From: Chitinophagaceae bacterium
GTDB taxonomy: Bacteria; Bacteroidota; Bacteroidia; Chitinophagales; Chitinophagaceae
Direction of reading: 5' to 3'
NCBI GenBank assembly: GCA_025455665.1
Contig: JALOMC010000124.1
Coordinates: 1-8,053, forward strand
Length of the DNA stretch: 8,053 nucleotides
Shown: positions 1 to 7,120 of the stretch, piece after piece
Position numbering within the stretch: position 1 is the stretch's first letter
Layout of the letters: each line of letters starts with the position of its first letter
Position numbers and translations under genes: made by a program
Notes under the pieces: model-generated
What the model was told of the DNA's origin: nothing
Database searches by the model: none
The model's input: the letters and a program-made list of their open reading frames with translations, nothing else

Positions 1-1
1 A

Positions 2-295
2 CCCACCAATGCAGCTTTTGACAAACTACCGGCCGGCACTGTAGAGAGCCTCCTGAAGCCGGAGAAAAAAGCCGATCTTGAAAACATACTGGGGTATCAC
101 ACCTATGTGGGCGTACTGCAAGGAGCACTGCTACAAGACGGCATGGAATACGACATGGTTTATGGCGGGAAAATAAAGATCTCCAGAAAGGGCGAGCAAA
201 TACTGGTAAACAACCAGCCAGTAGTGGCCAGTATTTCAGCCAGCAATGGCACGATTTACGTCATTGAGGCGGTAATGCTGCCACCGTCAAAATAA
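2..295 (+). CDS. Fasciclin (FAS1) domain protein, C-terminal part
   Basis: The frame is open from the window edge, so the N-terminus lies outside; 97 codons and a TAA remain. The visible part reads as a FAS1 domain. It starts in the PTNAAF motif that follows the first beta strand, continues with an LPAGTVESLL helix and a YHTYVG stretch matching the conserved YH region, and ends in SNGTIYVIEAVMLPP, which matches the usual 'NG-hxID-VLLP' end of the domain. FAS1 domains are extracytoplasmic adhesion or surface modules; Bacteroidota have many small secreted or lipid-anchored ones. The signal peptide cannot be seen. The gene is convergent with the nos operon and has no evident functional link to it. 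An internal ATG at 107 is not the real start, because the conserved domain already runs upstream of it. Confidence 0.85.
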   Translation, partial: PTNAAFDKLPAGTVESLLKPEKKADLENILGYHTYVGVLQGALLQDGMEYDMVYGGKIKISRKGEQILVNNQPVVASISASNGTIYVIEAVMLPPSK

Positions 296-309
296 CACAA
301 CCCGTAGCA

Positions 310-344
310 GCAAAAAGCAGCTGGCGCTACCAGCTGCTTTTTGC
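310..344. terminator. Bidirectional intrinsic terminator hairpin
   Basis: A perfect 15-bp inverted repeat (310-324 pairs with 330-344) encloses a 5-nt loop CGCTA. The outer part of the stem is A-rich on one side and T-rich on the other (GCAAAAAGC / GCTTTTTGC), so a U tract is formed in either direction of transcription. It lies 15 bp after the FAS1 stop and 19 bp beyond the haemoglobin stop, exactly between two convergent genes. It probably ends both transcripts. Confidence 0.85.
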
Positions 345-362
345 CCCCCACCAGCGCACTAC

Positions 363-716
363 TCATACTTGCCCGCCAAGTATTTTGATGCGCATCACAG
401 CGGCAATACTTTCTGCCCTGCGTTTCATCAGGTTCGCTCTCTCGCCTGCAAACATTTCATCGATCGTATTCATCATCAGGCCTGCCCACCTCTTAAATGC
501 CTCTTCGCTGAGCGGTATACGGCTGTGCAGCCGGGCATACACCACATTTTCCCAAAACTGATACATCACCGGCAGATGAGCCTCCCAATGCGCAGGAGTC
601 ATGTGTGCAAAATATGGCTGCAATACATCATTGGTATTTACAGCTTCGTAAAACGCATCAATGATTGCTTTTACATCTGCAGGTGTCTCAATATCACGCT
701 TCATAGAACATTGCAT
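363..716 (-). CDS. Group III truncated haemoglobin, internally deleted
   Basis: This 117-residue protein matches group III truncated haemoglobins, small haem proteins that bind O2 or NO and may detoxify NO. Visible landmarks are the B-helix FY (Phe22-Tyr23, likely the distal Tyr), HWEAHLPVMYQFW at 43-55 with His47 as the likely distal E-helix His, and a C-terminal half from 67 on (IPLSEEAFKRW, then TIDEMFAGERA and KRRAESIAAVM). Family members are usually about 125-140 residues. Here the segment between FWENVVY and ARLHSRIPL, normally carrying a GNP motif and the proximal F8 His, is missing (about 15 residues, junction near 536/537). Haem binding is therefore doubtful. Starting at Met5 (position 704, MKRDIET) would match the family better than Met1; no Shine-Dalgarno decides it. 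It is the last gene of the nos operon, 36 bp after nosY and before a strong terminator. Confidence 0.85.
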   Translation of the reverse strand: MQCSMKRDIETPADVKAIIDAFYEAVNTNDVLQPYFAHMTPAHWEAHLPVMYQFWENVVYARLHSRIPLSEEAFKRWAGLMMNTIDEMFAGERANLMKRRAESIAAVMRIKILGGQV

Positions 717-752
717 TTATTGAATACCGGTGAAACATGGAAAATGCGACGC

Positions 753-1520
753 TTACAGATCACGGCGCTTAAAAATGTAAAGCGACCACAAAAAGGGAAG
801 CGCCGCCCATAACATCAGCACAGCAAACGCCAGCACAAGACCAGGACCATCGCCAAATGCATTTCTGAAAATAGCACCGGTATAGCCCATCATGGCCGAT
901 GCGTCCATTTGCATGATATTCAGTATCCGGGCCAGATCAAGTGGGTTGAAGGCCGATAACAATACGATCGGCTTTTCTATGGGGTAGTCACCAAACTGAA
1001 AAAGCAAAAACAGCACCAGTCCATCAAATAAAAGTGCCAGGTACAACCAGATAAGCATCGACACGCCAATCCCCTTCGCTTTATCGCGGCTGGTAATAGC
1101 CGCCAGCATAGCCAGGGCTACGAATATGACCGAAATAACGCAGCCGGTGAGAATCAGTACCCAGGCAGTAGCTGCATCGGCCAACAGCAAAAGTGGAATA
1201 CCAGTAGCGAATAAAAAAGCCAACATCAGACACAACGACAATCCAATGAACAGACTGATCCATATATGTCCACGCCTGACCGGCTGGCTGATGAGCAGTT
1301 CAATAAACTCGGCACTGTTGTATACATAAATGGTAGCAAACAACAGCGATACAAGCGGCACCACCAGTAATACCACATTCAGTATAGTGATGGCTGCCTT
1401 GCCAGCACTATCTTCAGTACCAAATACCGTCCACGACAGGATTGCCAGGAGCACAGCATAGGCCAGCACCATCCTGTTTCGCAAAATGTCAATCACAATA
1501 AATCGAATAATCCTGATCAT
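753..1520 (-). CDS. nosY: NosY, ABC-type permease of NosZ maturation
   Basis: This 255-residue integral membrane protein has about six hydrophobic segments (near 17-34, 44-66, 86-112, 118-143, 150-175 and 227-249). It carries the NosY/ABC-2-type signatures ELLISQPVRR after TM2 and FNPLDLARI before the last segment, and ends in the basic tail KRRDL. In characterised systems NosY forms the membrane part of the NosDFY complex: two NosF ATPases drive it and periplasmic NosD sits on it, and the complex is needed to build the CuZ centre of NosZ. The start ATG overlaps the nosF stop by 4 bp (ATGA, 1517-1520), a sign of translational coupling. Length and order (nosD-nosF-nosY) are as expected. The call is secure from context and sequence together; sequence alone would support ABC-2 permease. 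Confidence 0.93.
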   Translation of the reverse strand: MIRIIRFIVIDILRNRMVLAYAVLLAILSWTVFGTEDSAGKAAITILNVVLLVVPLVSLLFATIYVYNSAEFIELLISQPVRRGHIWISLFIGLSLCLMLAFLFATGIPLLLLADAATAWVLILTGCVISVIFVALAMLAAITSRDKAKGIGVSMLIWLYLALLFDGLVLFLLFQFGDYPIEKPIVLLSAFNPLDLARILNIMQMDASAMMGYTGAIFRNAFGDGPGLVLAFAVLMLWAALPFLWSLYIFKRRDL

Positions 1521-2236
1521 GCCTGACTCCTCCTTAGAACAGCAGTTATTGCCTTTGAAAGCCGCTCTTCACCTGCTTCTTCTTTCAGGTGCTCACTACT
1601 TCTGTGAAAAGCTACAGCCCCGTCGTGCATGAGTATCACCTCACTTACCATTTCATCGAGCTCGCTTAGCAGGTGCGAGGTAATGAGGACCAACCTACCC
1701 ATGCGGCGCTCAGCTGCAATCTTCTCCTGCAACAGGGCTGAAGACAAAGGGTCAAGTCCGGCCGTAGGCTCATCCAGAATCAGCATACGCGGCCGAAACA
1801 TAAAAGCAATAACCGCACTTACCTTTTGGCGGGTACCGCCACTCAATGTTCGCATCCGCTTATCCAGCAAATGATTCATACCGAAAGCATGGTATAAATC
1901 ATCATCCACCGCTGCACTTTCTGCACGAAGACTGCGCATGGTATCCAGCACCTGGCCCACGCTCATGTTGTCAGGATACCGGCCAATCTGAGGCATGTAA
2001 CCAATAAACTGCCGATAGGATACCGCCCCTTTTATATCCAATCCATCAAAAAAAATGGAGCCGCTATCGGGCAATACCATGTTCAAGATGGTCTTTATCA
2101 AAGTAGTCTTGCCACAACCGTTCGGACCAATCAGCGCAATGCTGGCACCCGAAGTCATTTGCAGGCTCACGTCGTTCAGCACCTGCAGGCGACCAAATCG
2201 CTTGTTCAGCGATACAATATTTACCAAAGGGGCCAT
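1517..2236 (-). CDS. nosF: NosF, ABC transporter ATPase for NosZ maturation
   Basis: This 239-residue cytoplasmic ABC ATPase has all motifs intact: Walker A GPNGCGKTT (37-45), Q-loop YMPQ (Gln83), signature LSGGTRQKVS (131-140), Walker B MLILDE with catalytic Glu156, D-loop GLD and the switch His188 (ITSHLL). The YMPQ Q-loop followed by a short linker and LSGGTRQKV is typical of NosF-type ATPases. It should power NosY and NosD for copper-site assembly in NosZ. The start codon lies 16 bp inside the end of nosD and the stop overlaps the nosY start by 4 bp, so translation is probably coupled in both directions. No missing residues or odd features were seen. Confidence 0.95.
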   Translation of the reverse strand: MAPLVNIVSLNKRFGRLQVLNDVSLQMTSGASIALIGPNGCGKTTLIKTILNMVLPDSGSIFFDGLDIKGAVSYRQFIGYMPQIGRYPDNMSVGQVLDTMRSLRAESAAVDDDLYHAFGMNHLLDKRMRTLSGGTRQKVSAVIAFMFRPRMLILDEPTAGLDPLSSALLQEKIAAERRMGRLVLITSHLLSELDEMVSEVILMHDGAVAFHRSSEHLKEEAGEERLSKAITAVLRRSQA

Positions 2237-3459
2237 GGCTTCATGCTTGGCTTTGTATCAATAAAATTTTCAGGCGTGAGGCTCGGAAACACTTTCTCCG
2301 AACGATCGAGCAACTGTACCAGAAAACTGCGAAACAGCAACATAGCAGCGGGCTTACGCTCTATTACGGCGCTAAACATTGTAAGTGGCCTGAAAGGAAT
2401 ATCGCCAAATCCATTTCTATCCAGATCGTAGCCCTCATAGCGCTGCCAGTAGTTCATCAGCAATGTATTCAACACTACCGAACCATTGGTACCGATATCA
2501 AAAGTATTGGCCATAAAATTGTTACGCAGAATGGCATTGTCCATGCAACTGGCCTGTACCTGCATCGCCCATCCATTTCTTTTGAATAGATTGTCCAGAA
2601 TTTGCATTCTGCTGGTACCCTCCATCCAAATACCTGAGGTGTTATCGATAAATCGATTTCCCTGCAGATGACTATCGCTGATTTCCTTCAGTAAAAGACC
2701 GTAGGCAGCATCTCCCCAGTTTTGCTCAAAGCAATTGTTCATCATAGACACCCGCCGGGAGTACATCACCGCTACGCCGGCTCCATTCTCCCTGAATATG
2801 TTCCCCACATACGCATCATCATTCGAAAACATGAAGTGTAATCCGTAGCGCAGATTGCGGCATGAGAGATTTCGCCAGATGATTGCATGAGATACAAACT
2901 CAAAGTAGATGCCATCCCGATGTCCCTGAATACTGTTGTGAATGATTTGCAGGCTATCACTTTTCCAGCAATGAATGCCATTACCAATTTGCTGCTCTTC
3001 TTTTCCGTAGGCTTCCAATACATTGTTTCTAATGATACAGTGCTTGCCGTACTGAATATAAATGCCGAAGAAATTGTCAATCAAACGGTTTTCTTCTATC
3101 ACCACATCATTAGCATCCATCACCTTAATCCCACCGGGATCATCGAGACTGGCCATACCAGATCGCCGCACACAAAACCCTCTCACTACCACACCATCAG
3201 CCTTTATCGTTAGCACTTCGTACTTGTATGCACCGTCCAATACCGGCATGCCGATGCCCAGCAGTAGCACCCGCTTGTCTACCAAAATATTCCCCTCGGT
3301 GTATACCCCGCCGTGCACCAGCAGCGTATCGCCATGATGGCTGGCGCTAAGGGCTGAGCGGATCGACGAGAAGGCTTTTCCTTTGCCTACCGAAATACAT
3401 CGCCCCCATGATGACAGCACTACACAAACGCCGACAAGTAATATAAACGCGGCTCTCAT
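2221..3459 (-). CDS. nosD: NosD, periplasmic beta-helix copper-site assembly protein
   Basis: This 412-residue exported protein begins with a Sec signal peptide (about 1-21: MRAAF, hydrophobic LLVGVCVVL, then cleavage around SWGRC). Residues from about 35 to 330 are right-handed parallel beta-helix repeats, seen as recurring 'I..N.....G I.....' coils typical of the CASH/NosD fold. Strong NosD landmarks are RYGLHFMFSNDDAY (204-217), NYWQRYEGYDLDRNGFGD (336-353) and the conserved end MLLFRSFLVQLLDRSEKVFPS. NosD docks on NosFY and is thought to pass copper from NosL to NosZ. The gene overlaps the preceding NosB-like/NosL gene by 4 bp and the following nosF by 16 bp. Length is normal for the family. 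An alternative reading as a generic pectate-lyase-like protein is excluded by the C-terminal motifs and the context. Confidence 0.95.
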   Translation of the reverse strand: MRAAFILLVGVCVVLSSWGRCISVGKGKAFSSIRSALSASHHGDTLLVHGGVYTEGNILVDKRVLLLGIGMPVLDGAYKYEVLTIKADGVVVRGFCVRRSGMASLDDPGGIKVMDANDVVIEENRLIDNFFGIYIQYGKHCIIRNNVLEAYGKEEQQIGNGIHCWKSDSLQIIHNSIQGHRDGIYFEFVSHAIIWRNLSCRNLRYGLHFMFSNDDAYVGNIFRENGAGVAVMYSRRVSMMNNCFEQNWGDAAYGLLLKEISDSHLQGNRFIDNTSGIWMEGTSRMQILDNLFKRNGWAMQVQASCMDNAILRNNFMANTFDIGTNGSVVLNTLLMNYWQRYEGYDLDRNGFGDIPFRPLTMFSAVIERKPAAMLLFRSFLVQLLDRSEKVFPSLTPENFIDTKPSMKPWPLW

Positions 3460-4466
3460 CGCAACAATTTTATAAGGTCAGCCCAACGCATCATGGTACT
3501 ATCCGGCGCAGCATTTTTTGCAGCTGCCTCGCTGGCAAAAGCAGCCACATCGCCCAGCATGGGTCCTTTAAAACGGTTTGCCCGAACAAAGAACAGCTCC
3601 TCTACCGGTACCAGGGTGTGATCGTGATCGAAACTGGCAACCCAGATTGCTCGCCATGCTGCAGCATCGTGGCTGGTTCTATAGGCGTTTAAACAGGTCA
3701 GATCATCAAACTTGTAATAGCGCCCCTTTTTCGTTTGTATTTCTGCAGCAAACCGTGGATCGGCAATCGTCATCCGGCAGTGCTCACACTTATCAGATCC
3801 AAATACAATTGGCTGAGGGCCGGTTTGGCTGCAGCACACCACCAAAAGGCAAGCAGCACTCACAGCTATCCTTTTTCCCAATCGTAATTTTTTCAACCAG
3901 CTACCGCTGCGAACAACCGCCAGCAGCAAACACAAACCAGCCAATATAAACAGCCACCCGCCTGCATCGGGCACTGAATAGGCCCCGAAATTCAGGAGTT
4001 GTTTGAAACCAATCAACGGCGGCTGATATGCCATTCCCGGCACCTTAATAGCAGCATTTGGATCTAGGTCGTGCCCGTAATTGTATTCCCATCGCCAGAA
4101 ATCAACCATGGCGATGATGCCAAACAACACAAATGCCCAGAAACCAACCACGAGCCAACGACGGCGGGCCATGACTGCGATGAGTAAAAACAGCAATCCA
4201 AACCCGGCAATAAAAAATGGCAGCAACCGAAACTCAATGAATGCTTCGCTGTGCAGCGTTTGCATGCCGATGTAGTGGTTCAATCCATTGATGATTTCTA
4301 CATCGCCACCCAGGCCACCCGGATAAATTTGAAGCAGCAGCCCCTCGGGATACTGCGGCGCATCCAGCTCGATGCGCCAAAGCGGCACAAACAGCGCCCA
4401 AACCATACAGGCTGCAGCCAGTGCAATCAGGCATCTTGACCCCCGGTCCATCCGATTAGTAGTCAT
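3456..4466 (-). CDS. nosL: NosB-like membrane domain fused to NosL copper chaperone
   Basis: This 336-residue chain has two parts. Residues 1-190 have four likely TM segments (about 12-30, 82-99, 104-124, 168-186) and a large outer loop containing APQYPEGL and INGLNHYIGM. From memory this resembles NosB, the polytopic protein of unknown role that follows nosZ in clade II loci. Residues 192-336 are a NosL domain: a basic stretch (KKLRLGKR), a hydrophobic segment ending VVCCS that looks like an old lipoprotein signal, then GSDKCEHCRMTIADPRFAAEI with CxxCxM at 227-232 and YKFDDLTC (251-258). NosL delivers Cu(I) for the CuZ site. The positive-inside rule places the NosL domain outside the membrane, tethered by TM5. 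No internal Met exists near the junction that could start a separate NosL. An AGGGAG lies 5 nt before the TACAT preceding ATG, an unusual Shine-Dalgarno-like match here. It lies 85 bp after nosZ and overlaps nosD by 4 bp. Confidence 0.88.
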   Translation of the reverse strand: MTTNRMDRGSRCLIALAAACMVWALFVPLWRIELDAPQYPEGLLLQIYPGGLGGDVEIINGLNHYIGMQTLHSEAFIEFRLLPFFIAGFGLLFLLIAVMARRRWLVVGFWAFVLFGIIAMVDFWRWEYNYGHDLDPNAAIKVPGMAYQPPLIGFKQLLNFGAYSVPDAGGWLFILAGLCLLLAVVRSGSWLKKLRLGKRIAVSAACLLVVCCSQTGPQPIVFGSDKCEHCRMTIADPRFAAEIQTKKGRYYKFDDLTCLNAYRTSHDAAAWRAIWVASFDHDHTLVPVEELFFVRANRFKGPMLGDVAAFASEAAAKNAAPDSTMMRWADLIKLLR

Positions 4467-4493
4467 ATGTACTCCCTTGCTTTACCGGACCAA

Positions 4494-4533
4494 CGAAAAG
4501 GTGTGCAGGTGCAGCCGCACCTGCCCCCTTTCG
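4494..4533 (-). other. Hairpin in the nosZ-nosL intergenic gap
   Basis: The only sizeable gap within the nos genes after nosZ contains an inverted repeat. A perfect 8-bp stem (4505-4512 with 4517-4524, GCAGGTGC/GCACCTGC, 4-nt loop) is extended by an imperfect outer stem (CGAAAAGG at 4494-4501 with CCTTTCG at 4527-4533). No long U tract follows on the minus strand, so a full terminator is unlikely. It could protect the 3' end of a nosZ message or reduce read-through into the maturation genes. This is inference from structure and position only. Confidence 0.5.
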
Positions 4534-4551
4534 TATCTTAACCACTCCACT

Positions 4552-6552
4552 TTATTTATTTGTTGCTGCCGGCGCCTTTGGCTGATTGGTTCCTACGCTA
4601 AAGCTGAGTGGCACATTGCTTCCGGCCGGCGACACCCTGATATAGCCTTGCATTTCCTGGTGCAGTGCACTACAGAAATCGGTGCAATACATTGGAAACA
4701 TGCCAACCCGGTCGGGCACCCACTTCAGGGTGGTGGTTTCGCCCGGCATAATCAGTAGTTCGGCATTGGCAGCACCCTTTACAGCAAAGCCATGTGGCAC
4801 ATCCCAATCCTGCTCGAGGTTGGTAATATGGAAATACACTTCATCACCCAACTTAACTCCCTCAATGTTATCTGGCGCAAAATGCGAACGTATGGATGTC
4901 ATGTACACATGAACCTGGTTTCCCTGCCGTACCACTTTCGATTCGGCCTCCCCTTTCGTCACATACGGATGCTTGTTTTCGCCAATTTTAAAAATCTTCA
5001 ACTGCCCATTGTTCTTTATAAGATCGGCAGGTGCTGCTTGTGCATAGTGCGGCTCGCCAATCGTTGGAAAGTCCAGTATCATCTGCATCTTATCGCCACT
5101 GATATCGTACAGCTGTGCACTTTGTGCCAGTTCGGGGCCCGTAGGCAGGTAGCGATCCTTGGTGATTTTGTTGTACGCAATCAGGTACTTGGGCGATGGC
5201 TTGCGGGTATTGCCACCGGGTATACACAGGTGGCCTACCGAGTAGTAAGTCGGTACCCTGTCCACCACCTTCAGGTCTTTGATATTCCACTTGACCACCT
5301 CACTGCTCACAAAAAACGAAGTGTAGGCATTTCCCTTCCCGTCAAACTCGGTATGCAAAGGTCCAAGGCCCGGCTTCTGTACCTCGCCATACAATGCCGC
5401 TTCGTACTTCACTACCGGTATTCCCTCGTACTCGCCATCATAAGCTTTGCTGGCAATGGCTTGCTGCAGCTTATCAAAACTGAATACCGGTATGAGGGCT
5501 GCCAACTTACCACTACCCACAATGAATTCACCGGTAGGATCCACATCGCAACCGTGCGGACTTTTGGGGCAGGGAATAAAATAGCAGATGTCTTTCAACT
5601 CCGATACATCCAATACCGTCACCTCAGTTTTTATGGTGGAGCTGCCACTGTGGGTTGCTTCGTTCCACTTATTGTGAGCGTATTTCACTTTCACCTTTTT
5701 GCCCTTGCCAGCTTTCAGATACTCTTCTGCCTTTTTCCAGTTCACTGCCATGATAAAATCTTTATCGCGTTGCGATGCATTTACCTCCAGCAGCGTATTG
5801 GCCTGTTCGGTATTGTAGCAGCTGAAAAAGAACCAGCCGTGTGATTTAGCCCGGCCACAGCGTGCAAGATCAAAGTTGACACCCGGTGTTTTTAATTGAA
5901 ACGCAATATTCATTTCACCACTCTCCTGGTTCACACTTACAAAACTGATATGCCCCTTGAAATTCTCTTTGTAGGTATTGATCGGAACATCGCCATTTGC
6001 ATCATCGGCTGGTACACTAAAGCGGGTACCCGCCACGATGTACTCAGAATTTTCGGTGCCAAATGGTGAACTATGGTTACCACCACTGTTTGGCAGCTCA
6101 ATGATTTCGGCAGTCCGAAATGTCTTCAGATCAATTCGTGCCAGGCGAGGGGTATTGTTGGCATTGGCAAAAACCCACTTGCCATTGATTTCCCCATTGG
6201 TTTGGCTCATTTCGGTGTGGTGCAGGTCGTCCCAAGGCACAAAACCGTGCGAAGTGTTCAGCATCGGCTTGGTTTCTTCGCTGTAGCCCCATCCCTTTTC
6301 CGGATCTACCGAAAACACAGGCACTACCCGCAACAGCCGTCCGCTGGGCAGGCCGTATACGCTCATTTGTCCGCTGAAGCCCCCCGATACAAAGTTGTAA
6401 AACTCATCATGCTTACCGGGCGGCACGTATGCTTTTGATGCATCGCCCATGGCCACGTTGCCGGCATTTTTTGGCTTACAGGCCGGCAGGCATATTGCCA
6501 ATATCAGTATGGCGCCCAACCAGGGTACGCAGTGGCTGATTGTTCTTTTCAT
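4552..6552 (-). CDS. nosZ: Nitrous oxide reductase NosZ, clade II, Sec lipoprotein
   Basis: NosZ reduces N2O to N2 using two copper centres. From the chosen start it has 666 residues. The N-terminus is a lipoprotein signal (MKRTIS, hydrophobic core, lipobox LPAC, Cys25) with no twin-arginine motif, as in clade II. The seven-bladed propeller supplies the CuZ ligands: DDLHH (His111, His112), GGNHSS (His160), SPHGCD (His333), GPLHTEF (His400), VGHL (His441) and EPHY (His502). The C-terminal cupredoxin domain has the CuA ligands His587 (VPHGF) and CTDFCSALHQEM (Cys623, Cys627, His631, Met634). All expected ligands are present, so the enzyme should be active. An upstream in-frame ATG at 6591 overlaps the cytochrome stop as ATGA and would add 13 residues; I prefer 6552 because it yields a textbook lipoprotein signal. 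The A-rich leader lacks a clear Shine-Dalgarno. Confidence 0.97.
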   Translation of the reverse strand: MKRTISHCVPWLGAILILAICLPACKPKNAGNVAMGDASKAYVPPGKHDEFYNFVSGGFSGQMSVYGLPSGRLLRVVPVFSVDPEKGWGYSEETKPMLNTSHGFVPWDDLHHTEMSQTNGEINGKWVFANANNTPRLARIDLKTFRTAEIIELPNSGGNHSSPFGTENSEYIVAGTRFSVPADDANGDVPINTYKENFKGHISFVSVNQESGEMNIAFQLKTPGVNFDLARCGRAKSHGWFFFSCYNTEQANTLLEVNASQRDKDFIMAVNWKKAEEYLKAGKGKKVKVKYAHNKWNEATHSGSSTIKTEVTVLDVSELKDICYFIPCPKSPHGCDVDPTGEFIVGSGKLAALIPVFSFDKLQQAIASKAYDGEYEGIPVVKYEAALYGEVQKPGLGPLHTEFDGKGNAYTSFFVSSEVVKWNIKDLKVVDRVPTYYSVGHLCIPGGNTRKPSPKYLIAYNKITKDRYLPTGPELAQSAQLYDISGDKMQMILDFPTIGEPHYAQAAPADLIKNNGQLKIFKIGENKHPYVTKGEAESKVVRQGNQVHVYMTSIRSHFAPDNIEGVKLGDEVYFHITNLEQDWDVPHGFAVKGAANAELLIMPGETTTLKWVPDRVGMFPMYCTDFCSALHQEMQGYIRVSPAGSNVPLSFSVGTNQPKAPAATNK

Positions 6553-6587
6553 GTTGCGTTGTTTGTGGATGATGAAATCGTTTGAGC

Positions 6588-7073
6588 TCATTTTGTACCA
6601 TCGTTTTTGCGCATGAATTCAAAAATTTGGCGAGCCTCGTCGTCGCTCAGATTCTGATTGGGCATGCGCACCAGGCACAATTCCAGTTGCGCCTGTACTT
6701 CGGGGTCTTTATCAATCATCGGGTCAGGATTGGTAATGAAGTTCAGAATCCAGTATGGCTGTCTTCTTGCGGTCACGCCTTTCCAGCCAGGCCCCACCAG
6801 GCGTTCGTCTGTCGTTTTGTGGCACGAAAAGCATTTGGTACCCGCTATTGCCTCTCCCTTGCCGGCAAGGCCAGCATCCAGGGCGCCAAAAGCGGTGTTG
6901 CCGGCATTGTATTTTCCTTCGCCCCGCTTGGGGTCGTAGCTGGAAGCGTCGGCCACCATGCTTTTCGGGGCGTTCTTCGTCTGGCCTTCGCTGCTGGCAG
7001 GCTCCTGCCCTCCACAAGCCATCAGCATCGTGAGGGCCACGGCCGTCAATACGGTGAAAATCGGTTGCTTCAT
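6588..7073 (-). CDS. Lipoprotein monohaem cytochrome c, likely NosZ electron donor
   Basis: This is a 161-residue exported class I-type cytochrome c. The N-terminus is a lipoprotein signal with lipobox LMAC (Cys20), followed by a low-complexity linker rich in Ser, Glu, Gly and Ala (21-50). The single haem site is KCFSCHK (CxxCH at 81-85). LVGPGW follows at 92-97, and RMPNQNLSDDEA places the likely axial Met at 137, with the usual C-terminal helix (IFEFMRK). It is the first gene of the operon. Its TGA lies 35 bp before the chosen nosZ start and overlaps an alternative nosZ ATG by 4 bp. Position directly before nosZ suggests it passes electrons from the quinol-oxidising chain to CuA. That role is inferred from context, since small cytochromes c have many partners. 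Start choice: ATG at 7073 gives a clean signal peptide. Confidence 0.93.
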   Translation of the reverse strand: MKQPIFTVLTAVALTMLMACGGQEPASSEGQTKNAPKSMVADASSYDPKRGEGKYNAGNTAFGALDAGLAGKGEAIAGTKCFSCHKTTDERLVGPGWKGVTARRQPYWILNFITNPDPMIDKDPEVQAQLELCLVRMPNQNLSDDEARQIFEFMRKNDGTK

Positions 7074-7120
7074 GTTGGTGATCTTTATATTTGATTAATT
7101 GAAAATGAAAAGCCTTACTA

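Noticed and set aside
369..812. A 147-codon plus-strand open frame opposite the haemoglobin and nosY end
   Set aside because: Cys/His/Arg-rich translation with no family match, fully antisense to two well supported genes.
4792..5844. A 350-codon plus-strand open frame opposite nosZ
   Set aside because: It lies wholly antisense to the conserved NosZ coding sequence, its translation shows no domain or sensible composition, and long antisense frames are common opposite coding DNA of this GC content.
6376..6378. Phe59 of NosZ in SGGFSG where clade I NosZ has SGGH, suspected loss of a CuZ ligand
   Set aside because: That His is not among the seven CuZ ligands as I know them. All seven (two in DDLHH, then GGNH, SPHG, GPLH, GHL, EPHY) are present, so this looks like a clade difference.
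363..7073. Possible CRISPR array, IS element or tRNA within or beside the cluster
   Set aside because: No regularly spaced repeats, transposase motifs, terminal inverted repeats or tRNA-like arms were seen; nearly all of the span is accounted for by the nos genes.
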